From Streptomyces sp. CA-278952 (GTDB taxonomy: Bacteria; Actinomycetota; Actinomycetes; Streptomycetales; Streptomycetaceae): a DNA stretch of 64,000 bases. Of this stretch, positions 17,556-25,796 are shown in pieces. Made by a program: the position numbers and the translations under genes. The notes beneath the pieces are model-generated. The model did no database searches, was not told the origin of the DNA, and saw only the letters and a program-made list of their open reading frames with translations. How positions within the stretch are numbered: the first letter of the stretch is position 1; the number at the start of each line of letters is the position of its first letter. The stretch is from positions 3,348,001 to 3,412,000 of the forward strand of contig NZ_CP112880.1 of assembly GCF_028747205.1 (NCBI RefSeq). The letters are read 5' to 3'.

Positions 17556-18017
17556 ATGCGCAAGACCCTGGCCACGGCCGCCACCCTGGCACTCGCCGGC
17601 CTCGGAGTTGTCCTTCCCGCCGGAGGGGCGCAAGCGTCCGACACATGCAACCGGGCCTACCAGACGGCCCTGGGCGGCTACTTCTACGCCTACTCCGGCG
17701 ACCACTGCAGTGGCTACCTGGGCAAGACCACGAGCTGGGACTCGGACTGGGGCAACAGCTCCGGACCGTTCCAGGGCGGCGACACCAACAACGCCCAGTC
17801 GATCCTGCACAAGGGCACGTCCGGGCTGGCCGTACAGGTCATCAACGGGACCGGACAGGACTGGGGCGGCGGCTACACCTGCCTCACGAAGGGCGAGAAG
17901 TACATGAGCGACCTCGGCGGCTACACGTTCAGCAGCGGAGAGCGCGTCGACAACGGGATCAGCTCCCACCAGTGGATCTCGGAGAGGTCGTGCGGGGACT
18001 GGATCCTCGACTCCTGA
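17556..18017 (+). CDS. Small secreted protein, beta/gamma-crystallin or I36-inhibitor-like
   Basis: A 153-residue exported protein. A Sec signal peptide (RKTLATAATLALAGLG) is probably cleaved after AQA at about residue 27. The mature part is rich in Gly, Tyr and Trp, with YFYAYSGDHCSGYLGKTTSW and WGNSSGPFQGGDTNNAQSIL. This recalls beta/gamma-crystallin-type or peptidase-inhibitor I36-type modules; the resemblance is by eye only. Four mature cysteines could form disulfides. AAGGAGTG lies at an ideal distance from ATG 17556. Confidence 0.78.
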   Translation: MRKTLATAATLALAGLGVVLPAGGAQASDTCNRAYQTALGGYFYAYSGDHCSGYLGKTTSWDSDWGNSSGPFQGGDTNNAQSILHKGTSGLAVQVINGTGQDWGGGYTCLTKGEKYMSDLGGYTFSSGERVDNGISSHQWISERSCGDWILDS

Positions 18018-18022
18018 ACCGC

Positions 18023-18061
18023 CCGTCCTGACCGGCTCACTCTCTGAGCCGGTCAGGACGG
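18023..18061 (+). terminator. Strong hairpin terminator
   Basis: A perfect 17-bp stem (18023-18039 with 18045-18061) and a CTCTC loop, starting 5 bp after the stop of the small secreted protein gene. There is no long U-tract, as is common in streptomycetes. Confidence 0.8.
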
Positions 18062-18151
18062 AGGGCCACGCCCCGGTCCGCGGCGCACGAGGATCAGCGG
18101 GTCGGAGTCCCGCCGCAGGGCTCCGACGCGCTTGCTCACCTCGGGGTAACC

Positions 18152-18169
18152 ACCCACTAACAAGTGGGT
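18152..18169. promoter_or_regulatory. Operator-like dyad ACCCACT-AACA-AGTGGGT
   Basis: Perfect 7-bp arms with a 4-nt spacer, located 38 bp before the reductase start codon. Such dyads are commonly bound by winged-helix (HxlR/MarR-type) repressors controlling NAD(P)-dependent reductases, but no such regulator gene is adjacent here. Confidence 0.55.
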
Positions 18170-18207
18170 ACTTGATCACCTCCAGGCCTGCGACCAGCAT
18201 GATCCGC

Positions 18208-19089
18208 ATGGCAAAGAACACTGTTGAGAAGACCCCCGTCACACTGCTGGGCCTCGGCGCGATGGGCACCGCACTGGCCCGTACCTGGCTCGCGGCCGGC
18301 CACCCGCTCACCGTCTGGAACCGTTCCCCGGCCCGCGCCAAGGCGCTCGCCGCCGAGGGGGCAGAGGTCGCGGACACCGTCACTGAAGCGGTCGCGGCGA
18401 ACACCCTCGTCGTCGTCTGCCTGTTGGACGACGCCTCGGTCGCCGAGGCGCTGGCGGGCGCCGACCTGGCCGGCAAGGACCTGGTCAACCTGACCACCAG
18501 CACCCCTGCCCAGGCCCGCGCCCGCGCCGAGTGGGCCCGTGAGCGTGGCGCCCGCTACCTGGACGGCGGGATCATGGCCGTCCCGCCCATGATCGGAGTC
18601 CCCGAGGCCGGCGGCTACGTCTTCTACAGCGGCTCGCCGGAACTCTTCGAGCGACACCGGCAGGCCCTGGGCGTACCGGTCGGCACGACTTACGTCGGCG
18701 AGGACGCGGGATTCGCGGCCCTGCACGACGTGGCCCTGCTCAGCGCCATGTACGGGATGTTCGCCGGGGCCGCCCACGCCTTCGCCCTGATCCGCAAGGA
18801 GGACATCGACCCCGCGACGCTCGCCCCGCTGCTCGCCGACTGGCTCGTCGCGATGGCCCCGTCGGTTCACCAGACCGCCGACCAACTGCGGAGCGGTGAC
18901 TACACCAAGGGTGTCGTCTCCAACCTGGCCATGCAGGTGGCGGGCACGCCGACCTTCCTGGACACCGCCGCGCAGCAGGGGGTCAGCCCCGAACTGCTCG
19001 ACCCCTACTTCGAGCTGATGCGGCGCCGCCTGGCCGAGGGCAGTGGCGAGGAGGACCTGACGGGCGTGATCGACCTGCTGGTGCGCTGA
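18208..19089 (+). CDS. NAD(P)-binding beta-hydroxyacid dehydrogenase / imine-reductase-like protein
   Basis: A 293-residue two-domain reductase. The N-terminal Rossmann fold has VTLLGLGAMGTALARTW and the NADP-type VWNRSPARA loop. The interdomain region YLDGGIMAVPPMIG and a C-terminal helical domain (LHDVALLSAMYGMFAGAAHA) match the 6-phosphogluconate dehydrogenase / 3-hydroxyisobutyrate dehydrogenase superfamily, nearest to imine-reductase-like members. The catalytic Lys of hydroxyacid dehydrogenases is not evident: Asp follows Leu-His at the expected site (ALHDVALL). The start is ATG 18208 or 18199; neither has a clear RBS. Confidence 0.85.
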   Translation: MAKNTVEKTPVTLLGLGAMGTALARTWLAAGHPLTVWNRSPARAKALAAEGAEVADTVTEAVAANTLVVVCLLDDASVAEALAGADLAGKDLVNLTTSTPAQARARAEWARERGARYLDGGIMAVPPMIGVPEAGGYVFYSGSPELFERHRQALGVPVGTTYVGEDAGFAALHDVALLSAMYGMFAGAAHAFALIRKEDIDPATLAPLLADWLVAMAPSVHQTADQLRSGDYTKGVVSNLAMQVAGTPTFLDTAAQQGVSPELLDPYFELMRRRLAEGSGEEDLTGVIDLLVR

Positions 19090-19163
19090 CCGGCCACTTG
19101 CTGCCCGATGGCTACCGTGCGCCAGGACGGCGGGCCGAGCCTGCTCGCCGAGGCAAGGCGAGG

Positions 19164-20261
19164 TCAGACGGGTTTGAGCAGGTCGCGGAGGTTGCTCATG
19201 TGTGCTTTGACGTCGGGGATCTCGGCTGGGCGGATCGAGTTCCCTTCGCCCGCTGAGTGGGCGACGCGGCAGGAGCGGCAGAGGCCGTCGGGGAGGGCTT
19301 CCGGCCGTCCGGGGCGTCCGCAGTCGGTGCATTCCACGAGGAGGAGGCGGCGGCTTGGGGCGGCGGGGGTGGCGGGTTGGATGTTCTCGGTGGGAAGCCG
19401 GGGTGGGATCTTGTCGGTGAGGCGGCGGCGGACGAAGCCGAGAGGACTGTCGACCTGGGCGGGGAGCCCCGCCGTCAGCGCACTGGTCAGGTAGTCGACG
19501 CTCACGCCCCGCGCGAGCCACTCCGCCCCCTGTGCTTCCAGGGCGGCGCAGTCGTCGGCGGAGAGGGCCAGACGGTGGTCTTCGCGGCCGAGGCGGGCCA
19601 GGGCGAGGTAGGCGGGAGACCGGCCGGCTTCGGAGGCCGGGGACCTCGCGTGAACGGTGGCTGGGGGCGGCGCGGGCTCGGTGTCCGGGGCCTGAACCGG
19701 GGTGCGTTGCCTCGGTACGGCGGTGGGTTCGGGAGCCTGATCGGTACCGGGGCGCTCCGGAGCGGGCGGAAACGAGGGTTCCTCGGCCGGGGCCCAAGGT
19801 GGCGGCGGTGCCGTGTCGGGGACAGGCGTCTTCGGTACGGGGGCTGCGGCCTGGGCGGCCTGTTCGGTGGCGAGGTAGGTGTTCCACCACTCGTTGTCGC
19901 GGGCGGTGCGGGACCAGAAGGTGCGGAAGACCCAGCGCGTCTCGTCGCCCACGCCGACCGGGCACCGGACGCGCCGCAGGTGGCCGGCGACGGAGAGGTC
20001 GGTCAGGGACGTGGAGACGGCCTGCTGGCCGTAGAGCGGGAGCTGTTTCGCCAGGGTCTTCACGCTCATCGCCGCGCCCTCGGGGAGGTGGTCGATGAAC
20101 CCGGCGACGTAACGCTCGCGGGTCGGCAGGTGAGCGAAGTCGTGGCGCGTACGGGCCTGCTGGTCCGGCGCTGAGCGTTTGCCGTAGCCGGGCTTGGCCA
20201 TCGGGTACGTGGCGGAGAGTGCGGGGGCGGGCAGGGCGGAGCTAGTGTGCTGGGTAGCCAA
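19164..20261 (-). CDS. Helix-turn-helix protein, paralogue of the 36.1-37.2 kb gene
   Basis: A 365-residue protein. The N-terminal region (YVAGFIDHLPEGAAMSVKTL, then YGQQAVSTSLTDLSVAGHLR and RWVFRTFWSR) looks like a winged helix. A Pro/Ala-rich linker (about 135-205) leads to a C-terminal helical module: GAEWLARGVSVDYLTSALTA, LGFVRRRLTDKIPP and a CxxC...CRSC pair that may bind zinc (CTDCGRPGRP, GLCRSCRVA). The same C-terminal module recurs in the protein at 36068-37225. The TTG at 20261 is the longest start; ATG 20201 (MAKPGYGKR) is an alternative. Function is unknown; the family is frequent in actinobacteria and resembles plasmid/phage replication-type DNA-binding proteins. Confidence 0.75.
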   Translation of the reverse strand: MATQHTSSALPAPALSATYPMAKPGYGKRSAPDQQARTRHDFAHLPTRERYVAGFIDHLPEGAAMSVKTLAKQLPLYGQQAVSTSLTDLSVAGHLRRVRCPVGVGDETRWVFRTFWSRTARDNEWWNTYLATEQAAQAAAPVPKTPVPDTAPPPPWAPAEEPSFPPAPERPGTDQAPEPTAVPRQRTPVQAPDTEPAPPPATVHARSPASEAGRSPAYLALARLGREDHRLALSADDCAALEAQGAEWLARGVSVDYLTSALTAGLPAQVDSPLGFVRRRLTDKIPPRLPTENIQPATPAAPSRRLLLVECTDCGRPGRPEALPDGLCRSCRVAHSAGEGNSIRPAEIPDVKAHMSNLRDLLKPV

Positions 20262-20637
20262 GGGATCGTCTTTCTAGGGTATCGATCTTGCGGTGAGACC
20301 CCGGCCTGGTGTGGCAACACCGGTCGGGGTCGTTTGGTTCTCGCACCGTAAGCAGTCGTGACGCTGTGCCGCAAGCTGTCACGATTAGTCATACTTGCTG
20401 ACCGTGACGGGGCAGGGAGGTAGGGGAGGTTTCCCCAACCTTCCTCTTCTACCTACCGGTTAGAGAAGGCGCTCGAACCTCGGGTCCCGTATCCCGAAGC
20501 CCGAGTCCCGGCACCCGAGCTTCGGGCCTGGGCTTCATTCACGTACCCCCGGAAGAGTGACCCGACCGCCCCGAAGCCCGGGACTCGGGACCCGAGCTCC
20601 GGGCGGGGCGTCCCGGACTCGCGGGCTGTTTGAGGGG
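20262..20637. promoter_or_regulatory. Non-coding region with dyads upstream of the HTH gene
   Basis: 376 bp without a supported gene. It holds a stem-loop with GACCCCG (20297-20303) pairing with CGGGGTC (20325-20331), and an interrupted dyad TCGTGAC (20356-20362) / GTCACGA (20378-20384), which may be the promoter-operator of the leftward HTH gene. A run of imperfect direct and inverted CCCGAAGCCCG / GGACTCGGGACCCGAGCTCC motifs lies at about 20480-20610. Confidence 0.45.
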
Positions 20638-21060
20638 CTACTTTGTGGCGACGACGTAGACGCTGCCCCAGCGGCGCTTCGGGTTGGCAATGGAGGGGTC
20701 GAACGTCCAGGGCTCGACGGTGGTGAAGTCGGCCTCGGTGAAGAGCTGGACGAGCTTCTCGTGGTCGTAGGCCCACAGGTGTGGGGTGTACGTGGGGTCG
20801 TCGTCCTGGTCGCGGAAGACGATGTTGACGAGGTCGAGTCGCGTGTTGATGTCACCGCGGCAGTTGCGCTTGGCGTACCAGCGGTCGATCGTCTCGTCGG
20901 TGGCGCCCAGGGGGCCGGCGTACTGGTTTAGGGCGAAGGCGGCGTCGGGAACGCCGGTGATGATCCGGCCGCCGTCCGCGAGGACGCGGTGGGCCTCGCG
21001 GACGTAGGACTTGGCCGAGCGCGGGTAGTCGATGTGTTCCAGGAAGTGCTCGGAGAAGAT
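20638..21060 (-). pseudogene. 5'-truncated SAM-dependent methyltransferase
   Basis: The leftward frame 21060-20638 encodes about 140 residues: IFSEHFLEHIDYPRSAKSYV, REAHRVLADGGRIITGVPDA, LWAYDHEKLVQLFTEADFTT and a final WGSVYVVATK. This is the C-terminal two-thirds of a class I methyltransferase (EHIEHL-type motif, post-motif IV). The SAM-binding N-terminus is missing: in-frame TAG (21061-21063) precedes it, and the sequence switches to an unrelated gene fragment on the other strand. A breakpoint at about 21060 is the simplest reading. Confidence 0.75.
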
Positions 21061-21159
21061 CTAGAGCTCGCCTGGGTGACCCACGGCGAGATCGTGCAGT
21101 ACGTGCCGTACGGACTGTTCGAGCCCGTACAGGCTCACCTCAACGCAGCACTGCTGTAA
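21061..21159 (+). pseudogene. C-terminal fragment, Nudix-hydrolase-like
   Basis: The rightward frame encodes about 32 residues ending in TAA at 21157-21159: ELAWVTHGEIVQYVPYGLFE then PVQAHLNAALL. The pattern resembles the C-terminal helix of Nudix hydrolases. No upstream part is present, because the junction at about 21060 joins it to the opposite-strand methyltransferase fragment. Confidence 0.45.
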
Positions 21160-21704
21160 AGGGTTGGCATGTCGGCCTGGTACTGGGCCTATATCCGCCA
21201 TAAGCCGTTTGAGTGGGTCCGTCACTGGTGTCATGTGCATGCCCGATGAAGCGGACTGGGTGCGGACCATACGGTCTCGCAGCTGCTCGACGAGCCAACA
21301 GCCCGGAGCACCCTAGATTTCTCCGACCTCTCCTCCCAGGAGCAGGCCGCGCGGACGAAGGCGCGCCAGTTTTGTCATCACACATGGCATCGACCTGACC
21401 TCGCGCGACGTCCACCTCGGCCACGCGGTGCCGACTTCGGAGCCAAAGCCGTCCACCGACGGCAGCCGTCCCCAGCGCTTCCCTCAGCCGTGAGCACCGC
21501 GCAAGAGTCCCTACGTACCCGTTGCTGGTGCAGGAGTTGGTGGGCCGGACCACTTCCTCGGGGCACCGGAGCCCTACCTGCTGTACCCGGCCGGTCACGG
21601 TAAGCCAGAACTGTTCGGCGTCGGGTCGCCCCACTGCTTCGTACTCCCTAGAACCCGTTCCGAGTTGGCCGGTGGTGTCGCGGCGTGCCGCATCGGAACC
21701 GGCC
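21160..21704. other. Decayed region without intact gene
   Basis: 545 bp with lower GC and weaker codon bias than its surroundings. Reading frames in either direction are short, lack ribosome-binding sites and show no recognisable family. It continues the degenerate tract that begins at 20.6 kb and is best read as the relic of a deletion or insertion. Confidence 0.5.
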
Positions 21705-22226
21705 TTAACTGACCTCCGGTACGGGCGGGTTGCCCGCCCAGCGTCGCTCGCCGTCCTCCCACTCCCCGGTCGGCCGCAGGCCCGCCGCCGTGGCCACCGC
21801 CTCGGACGCGGCGTGGTCGGGGTGGATGTGGGCGACGAGCTCCCGGATGCCTCCGGCCGCGACCAGGTGGGCCGTGAGGCCCCTCGCCGCCTCGCTCGCG
21901 TAGCCCCGGCCCTGCCAGGGCGCCCCGACCACCCAGGCGATCTCCGCCCGGGGTCCCCGTACGGTCGCCTGCACGTATCCGGCGAGGCTTCCGTCCGCGC
22001 GGACCCGGAGCACCCAGTTCCACCACAGCTCCCCCGAGTCCGGCGAACCGGCGCTCTGCCGCTCGTACCGGGACCGCAGCGCGGCCGGGTCCGGCGGGCC
22101 GCCGCCGGTGAACACGTACAGCGCCGGGTCCGCGAGGACGACCGCCATCTCCTCGGCGTACGCCGGTTCGAGGGGGAGCGCGTCGAGGCGGGCGGTGGCG
22201 AAGGGCAGGGGCGCGACAGTGGACAC
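21705..22226 (-). CDS. GNAT family N-acetyltransferase
   Basis: A 173-residue GNAT protein of the RimJ/RimL-like Acetyltransf_3 type. TARLDALPLEPAYAEEMAVV forms the first strand-helix. The acetyl-CoA loop is EIAWVVGAPWQGRGYASEAA (Q-G-R-G-Y-A) and the terminal strand-helix is HPDHAASEAVATAAGLRPTG. The start is GTG 22226. The substrate is unknown. It may be transcribed behind the ABC exporter genes in the same direction. Confidence 0.88.
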   Translation of the reverse strand: MSTVAPLPFATARLDALPLEPAYAEEMAVVLADPALYVFTGGGPPDPAALRSRYERQSAGSPDSGELWWNWVLRVRADGSLAGYVQATVRGPRAEIAWVVGAPWQGRGYASEAARGLTAHLVAAGGIRELVAHIHPDHAASEAVATAAGLRPTGEWEDGERRWAGNPPVPEVS

Positions 22227-22297
22227 GGCCCGACCTTACGTGCGCCCGACCCGCCCCGCGCACGTCCCCGCCCCCCTGCCCCCAGCCCCTCAGGCCC

Positions 22298-23140
22298 TCA
22301 CCGGCTCAGGCGCTGGAAGCGGCGCACCGCCAGCGGCAGGAACACCAGCGTGATCACGAGCGGCCACACCACGGCCATCAGCAGGGCGTGCTCCTCGACC
22401 CAGGTGCCGCCGCCCGCCACGGGGTTGCCGAACAGCTCGCGGGCGGCCGTCGCCGTCGAGGAGATCGGGTTCCAGGCGGCGATCGTGCCCAGCCAGCCGG
22501 GCATCAGGGACGGGGCCACGAAGGTGCTGGAGATCATCGTGACGGGGAAGGCCACCGCGTACAGCCCGCCCGCCGCCTCCGGCGTGGGCACCAACATGCC
22601 GAGCCAGACGCCCACCCAGATCAGGCTGAACCGCAGCAGCAGGAGCAGCCCGAACGCCCCGAGGGCGGCCGGCACCCCGCCGTCCGCGCGCCAGCCGATC
22701 AGCACCGCGGTGACGGCCAGGATGGTCAGTTCGGCGGCGGCCACCACCAGGTCGGCCGCTCCGCGTCCGGAGGCGAAGGCGGAGGGGGCCATCGGCATGG
22801 ACCGGAAGCGGTCGACGACCCCCTTGGCGGCGTCGGTGACGACGGCCACGGCGGTGTTCATGAAGCCCATGGCCATGGTCATGGCGAACATGCCGGGCAT
22901 CAGGAACTCCCGGTAGTCCCCGCCCCCGGGCACCTTCATCGCGCTGCCGAAGACGTATCCGTACAGCAGGACGGAGAGGATCGGGAAGCCGAGCTGCCAG
23001 ACGACGGCGGAGGGGTGGCGCTGGTAGTGGGTGAGGGTGCGGCGGGTGATGTTCCAGCAGTCGGAGACCGCCCAGAGGACAGAGGCGCGGTCGCGGACCG
23101 GGCCCGTCGCCTCGGCGGGGTTCGTTTCGAGTGCGGTCAT
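22298..23140 (-). CDS. ABC-2 type transporter permease (DrrB-like)
   Basis: A 280-residue integral membrane protein with six predicted TM helices and the ABC2 signature region (FNEIS-like [19 protein letters not shown]). It matches DrrB-type permeases that pair with a DrrA-type ATPase for drug or lipid export. ATG 23140 overlaps the ATPase stop (ATGA). A divergent TetR gene and operator array upstream suggest induction by an exported compound. Confidence 0.93.
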   Translation of the reverse strand: MTALETNPAEATGPVRDRASVLWAVSDCWNITRRTLTHYQRHPSAVVWQLGFPILSVLLYGYVFGSAMKVPGGGDYREFLMPGMFAMTMAMGFMNTAVAVVTDAAKGVVDRFRSMPMAPSAFASGRGAADLVVAAAELTILAVTAVLIGWRADGGVPAALGAFGLLLLLRFSLIWVGVWLGMLVPTPEAAGGLYAVAFPVTMISSTFVAPSLMPGWLGTIAAWNPISSTATAARELFGNPVAGGGTWVEEHALLMAVVWPLVITLVFLPLAVRRFQRLSR

Positions 23141-24282
23141 GCCGCCGCCACCTCCGCGGTGTCGTGATTGTCGGTGTCGTGGTTGTCGGTGTCGTGGTTG
23201 TCGGTGTCGCGACGCCCGGTGTCGCGGCCCTCGGCGTCGCGCCCCTCGGCGTCGGGCCCCTCGGCGTCGGGCCCCCCGGCGTCGGGTGCCGTGCCGTGGC
23301 CCGTCAGGCGCAGGAACACGTCGTCCAGGCTGGGCCGGCGCAGCCCGATGTCCTCCACCGCGATCCCTTCGTCCTGGAGGCTCCGGGCCACCTCGGTGAG
23401 TGCGGCCACCCGGTCGGCAACCTGGGCGTGCACCCGACGGGCGGCGGCGTCCGTGACGACGAGCCCGCCGCCGGCCACCCGGTCGACGGCCCTCGCCACC
23501 GCGCCGAGGTCTCCCGCGTCGGTGGCCACCACCTCGATCCGGTCGCCGCCGATCCGGTTCTTCAGCGCGTCCGGGGTGTCGTCGGCGATGGCCCGTCCCC
23601 GGTCGATGACGGTGATGTGCGAGGCGAGCCTGTCCGCCTCGTCCAGGTACTGCGTGGTCAGCAGCACGGTCGTGCCGCCCGCCACCAGCGCCCGGACCGC
23701 GTCCCAGACCTCGCCCCGGCCGCGCGGGTCGAGCCCGGTCGTCGGCTCGTCCAGGAAGAGCACGTCGGGCTGGAGGATCATCGAGGAGGCCAGGTCGAGC
23801 CGTCGCCGCATGCCGCCGCTGTACTCCTTGGCGCCCTTGTCGGCGGCCTCGGCCAGGTCGAACCGGTCCAGCAGTTCCCCGGCGCGCTGCCGGGCCCGGC
23901 GGTTGCCGAGGTGGAAGAGCCGCCCGAACATCTCCAGGTTCTGCCGCCCGGTGAGGCCTTCGTCGACGGCCGCGTACTGGCCGGTGAGCCCGATCCGGCT
24001 CCGTACGCGGCGGGGTTCGCGCGCCACGTCGAGCCCCGCGACCTCCGCCCGGCCCGCGTCGTACCGCAGGAGCGTGGCGAGGACCCGCACGGCGGTGGTC
24101 TTGCCCGCCCCGTTCGGACCGAGCAGGCCGTGGACGGTGCCGGGGCGCACGGCGAGGTCGAATCCGTCGAGCGCCCGCTTCTCCGTCCCGCCCTTGCCCC
24201 GCCCCCGGTACCGCTTCACGACGCCTTCGGCGAGCACCGCGTACCCGGACGCGGACCCCGACCCGGTTTTAGACATGAGCAT
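23137..24282 (-). CDS. ABC transporter ATP-binding protein (DrrA-like) with repetitive tail
   Basis: A 381-residue ATPase. Walker [10 protein letters not shown] (about 55-63), Q-loop [15 protein letters not shown], signature YSGGMRRR (154-161), Walker [15 protein letters not shown] and the switch region TTQYLDEAD, where Gln stands in the H-loop position as is usual in DrrA homologues. The last 45 residues are a degenerate pentapeptide repeat ([20 protein letters not shown]) not needed for ABC function. ATG 24282 has a GGGGG Shine-Dalgarno; ATG 24276 is the alternative. Confidence 0.92.
   Translation of the reverse strand: MLMSKTGSGSASGYAVLAEGVVKRYRGRGKGGTEKRALDGFDLAVRPGTVHGLLGPNGAGKTTAVRVLATLLRYDAGRAEVAGLDVAREPRRVRSRIGLTGQYAAVDEGLTGRQNLEMFGRLFHLGNRRARQRAGELLDRFDLAEAADKGAKEYSGGMRRRLDLASSMILQPDVLFLDEPTTGLDPRGRGEVWDAVRALVAGGTTVLLTTQYLDEADRLASHITVIDRGRAIADDTPDALKNRIGGDRIEVVATDAGDLGAVARAVDRVAGGGLVVTDAAARRVHAQVADRVAALTEVARSLQDEGIAVEDIGLRRPSLDDVFLRLTGHGTAPDAGGPDAEGPDAEGRDAEGRDTGRRDTDNHDTDNHDTDNHDTAEVAAA
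23161..23280. repeat. 15-bp coding tandem repeat, eight units
   Basis: Eight consecutive 15-bp units (GTCGTGATTGTCGGT-type grading to GTCGGGCCCCTCGGC-type) encode the pentapeptide-repeat tail of the DrrA-like ATPase. The unit is a multiple of three, so copy changes keep the frame. Confidence 0.85.
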
Positions 24283-24322
24283 GGCGCAACCCCCTGTTTC
24301 TCGAACCGATCGGAAGCTAACT

Positions 24323-24379
24323 GGGTACACCGTACCCCGTATTGGGTACAGCGTACTCCAATACGAGTACGGCGTACCC
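24323..24379. promoter_or_regulatory. Three phased operator sites between ABC exporter and TetR genes
   Basis: Three 15-bp near-palindromes lie at 24323 (GGGTACACCGTACCC), 24344 (GGGTACAGCGTACTC) and 24365 (GAGTACGGCGTACCC), each start exactly 21 bp from the next. They sit midway in the 127-bp divergent intergenic region. They are the likely binding sites of the adjacent TetR regulator and would cover both promoters. Confidence 0.75.
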
Positions 24380-24409
24380 ACATCTGTTCCGGAGCACTAC
24401 GCTGACCCC

Positions 24410-25318
24410 ATGGCGAAAGACGGATCGACAGCGGCGACGGACGGCACGGCCACCGGGAGCGGCGACATCGCGCGCAGCCTGGAACTCCTGTGGGGCACCG
24501 GGGACCGCCCCAGCCGCGGCCCCAAACCGGGGCTCTCGCTGGACCGGATCGTCACCGCCGCCATCGCCGTCGCGGACGCGGAAGGGCTGGCCGCCGTCTC
24601 CATGCGCCGGCTCTCCACCGAGCTCGGCACGGGCACGATGTCGCTCTACCGGTACGTCCCCGGCAAGGCCGAACTGCTGGACCTGATGCTCGACCGGGTG
24701 CTGGGCGAGCCCCTGCCCACCGACACGGAGCATCCTGTCGAAGCGCCCCCCGCCGACTGGCGGGCGTCCATCGACGCCATGGCCCGCACCTACCTGGACA
24801 ACCTGCGCGCCCACCCCTGGCTGCTGAAGATCAACCAGGCCCGTACGGTGCTCGGCCCCAGCGCCCTGCGCGGCCTCGAACTCTCCCTCACCGCCCTGCG
24901 GTCCATGGGCCTGCGCGACCCCGAGCTGATCGGCGTGATCATCACGGTCAACAGCTTCGTGGAGGGCCTCGCCCGCACCCAGGCCGACGCGGCGGAGGCG
25001 GTACGGGAGACGGGGCTGAGCGACCAGGAGTTCTGGGACAACCAGCGCCCCTACCTGGAGCGGGCCATGCTCAGCGGCGCGTACCCGATGATGGCGGGCC
25101 TGTCGGAGGATGCCTTCAGCGCCGAGTTCGACCACTTCGCGTTCGGGCTGCGACGGCTGATCGCCGGTTTCGAGGCCCTGGTCGCGGAGCGGGCTCCGGA
25201 CTGGGCCACGGACGGGACCACGGACCCGGCCACGGACCCGGCCACGGACCCGGCTATGGACGGGACAACGGACGCGACCACGGACGGGACCACGAAGCGG
25301 ACCGCAGCCCGGAAGTGA
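24410..25318 (+). CDS. TetR family regulator of the divergent exporter
   Basis: A 302-residue TetR_C_1-type regulator. An extended N-terminus (DRPSRGPKPGLSLDRIVTAA) leads to the HTH (GLAAVSMRRLSTELGTGTMS, LYRYVPGKAELLDLML). A C-terminal ligand domain runs to about residue 260 and is followed by a repetitive Asp-Thr-Pro-Ala tail (TDPATDPATDPAMDGTTDAT). It is divergent from the DrrAB-like genes, which it probably represses together with itself. ATG 24410. Confidence 0.92.
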   Translation: MAKDGSTAATDGTATGSGDIARSLELLWGTGDRPSRGPKPGLSLDRIVTAAIAVADAEGLAAVSMRRLSTELGTGTMSLYRYVPGKAELLDLMLDRVLGEPLPTDTEHPVEAPPADWRASIDAMARTYLDNLRAHPWLLKINQARTVLGPSALRGLELSLTALRSMGLRDPELIGVIITVNSFVEGLARTQADAAEAVRETGLSDQEFWDNQRPYLERAMLSGAYPMMAGLSEDAFSAEFDHFAFGLRRLIAGFEALVAERAPDWATDGTTDPATDPATDPAMDGTTDATTDGTTKRTAARK

Positions 25319-25349
25319 CAGCGCCACCGGCCCGTGCCCCAATGGATAT

Positions 25350-25754
25350 ATGGACGCCAGCCGGGAGCTCGCTCCTTTCGCCAAGCAGTACGCCGTCCTG
25401 CTGAGCACCCACCGGCAGGACGGGACGCCCGTCGGCACACCGGTCAACATCGCCGTCGAGGGCGATCACGCGTTCATCCGCACGTTCTCCTCCGCCTGGA
25501 AGGTCGAGCGGATGCGTAACCACCCGCAGGTGGAGATCGCCCCCTGCACGGTCCGGGGCAGACCCACCGGACCGCAGATCAGGGCACACGCACGGCTGCT
25601 GCGGCCGGGCACGAAGGAGAACACGCACGCGGCGCGGATGCTGTCGCGGAAGTACCCGGTGGTGCAGGGCGTGCTCGTCCCGTTCGCGCACCGGCTGAAG
25701 CGGGACCGGACCCTGCACTACGAGGTGTGGCCGGTGACGGACGACGACACCTGA
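25350..25754 (+). CDS. PPOX-class F420-dependent oxidoreductase
   Basis: A 134-residue split-barrel flavin/F420-binding protein: FAKQYAVLLSTHRQDGTPVG, PVNIAVEGDHAFIRTFSSAW, KVERMRNHPQVEIAPCTVRG and a final LHYEVWPV. It matches the PPOX-class F420-dependent enzyme family. ATG 25350 is 31 bp after the TetR gene in the same direction. The substrate is unknown. Confidence 0.88.
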   Translation: MDASRELAPFAKQYAVLLSTHRQDGTPVGTPVNIAVEGDHAFIRTFSSAWKVERMRNHPQVEIAPCTVRGRPTGPQIRAHARLLRPGTKENTHAARMLSRKYPVVQGVLVPFAHRLKRDRTLHYEVWPVTDDDT

Positions 25755-25796
25755 GCCCGAGCGAGCCGCGAGCCCCCCGGCCGCTGGAAGCTTCGC

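Noticed and set aside
20297..20331. Possible tRNA or integration site next to the HTH gene
   Set aside because: Only a simple stem-loop is present; no cloverleaf, T-loop consensus or anticodon arm was found.
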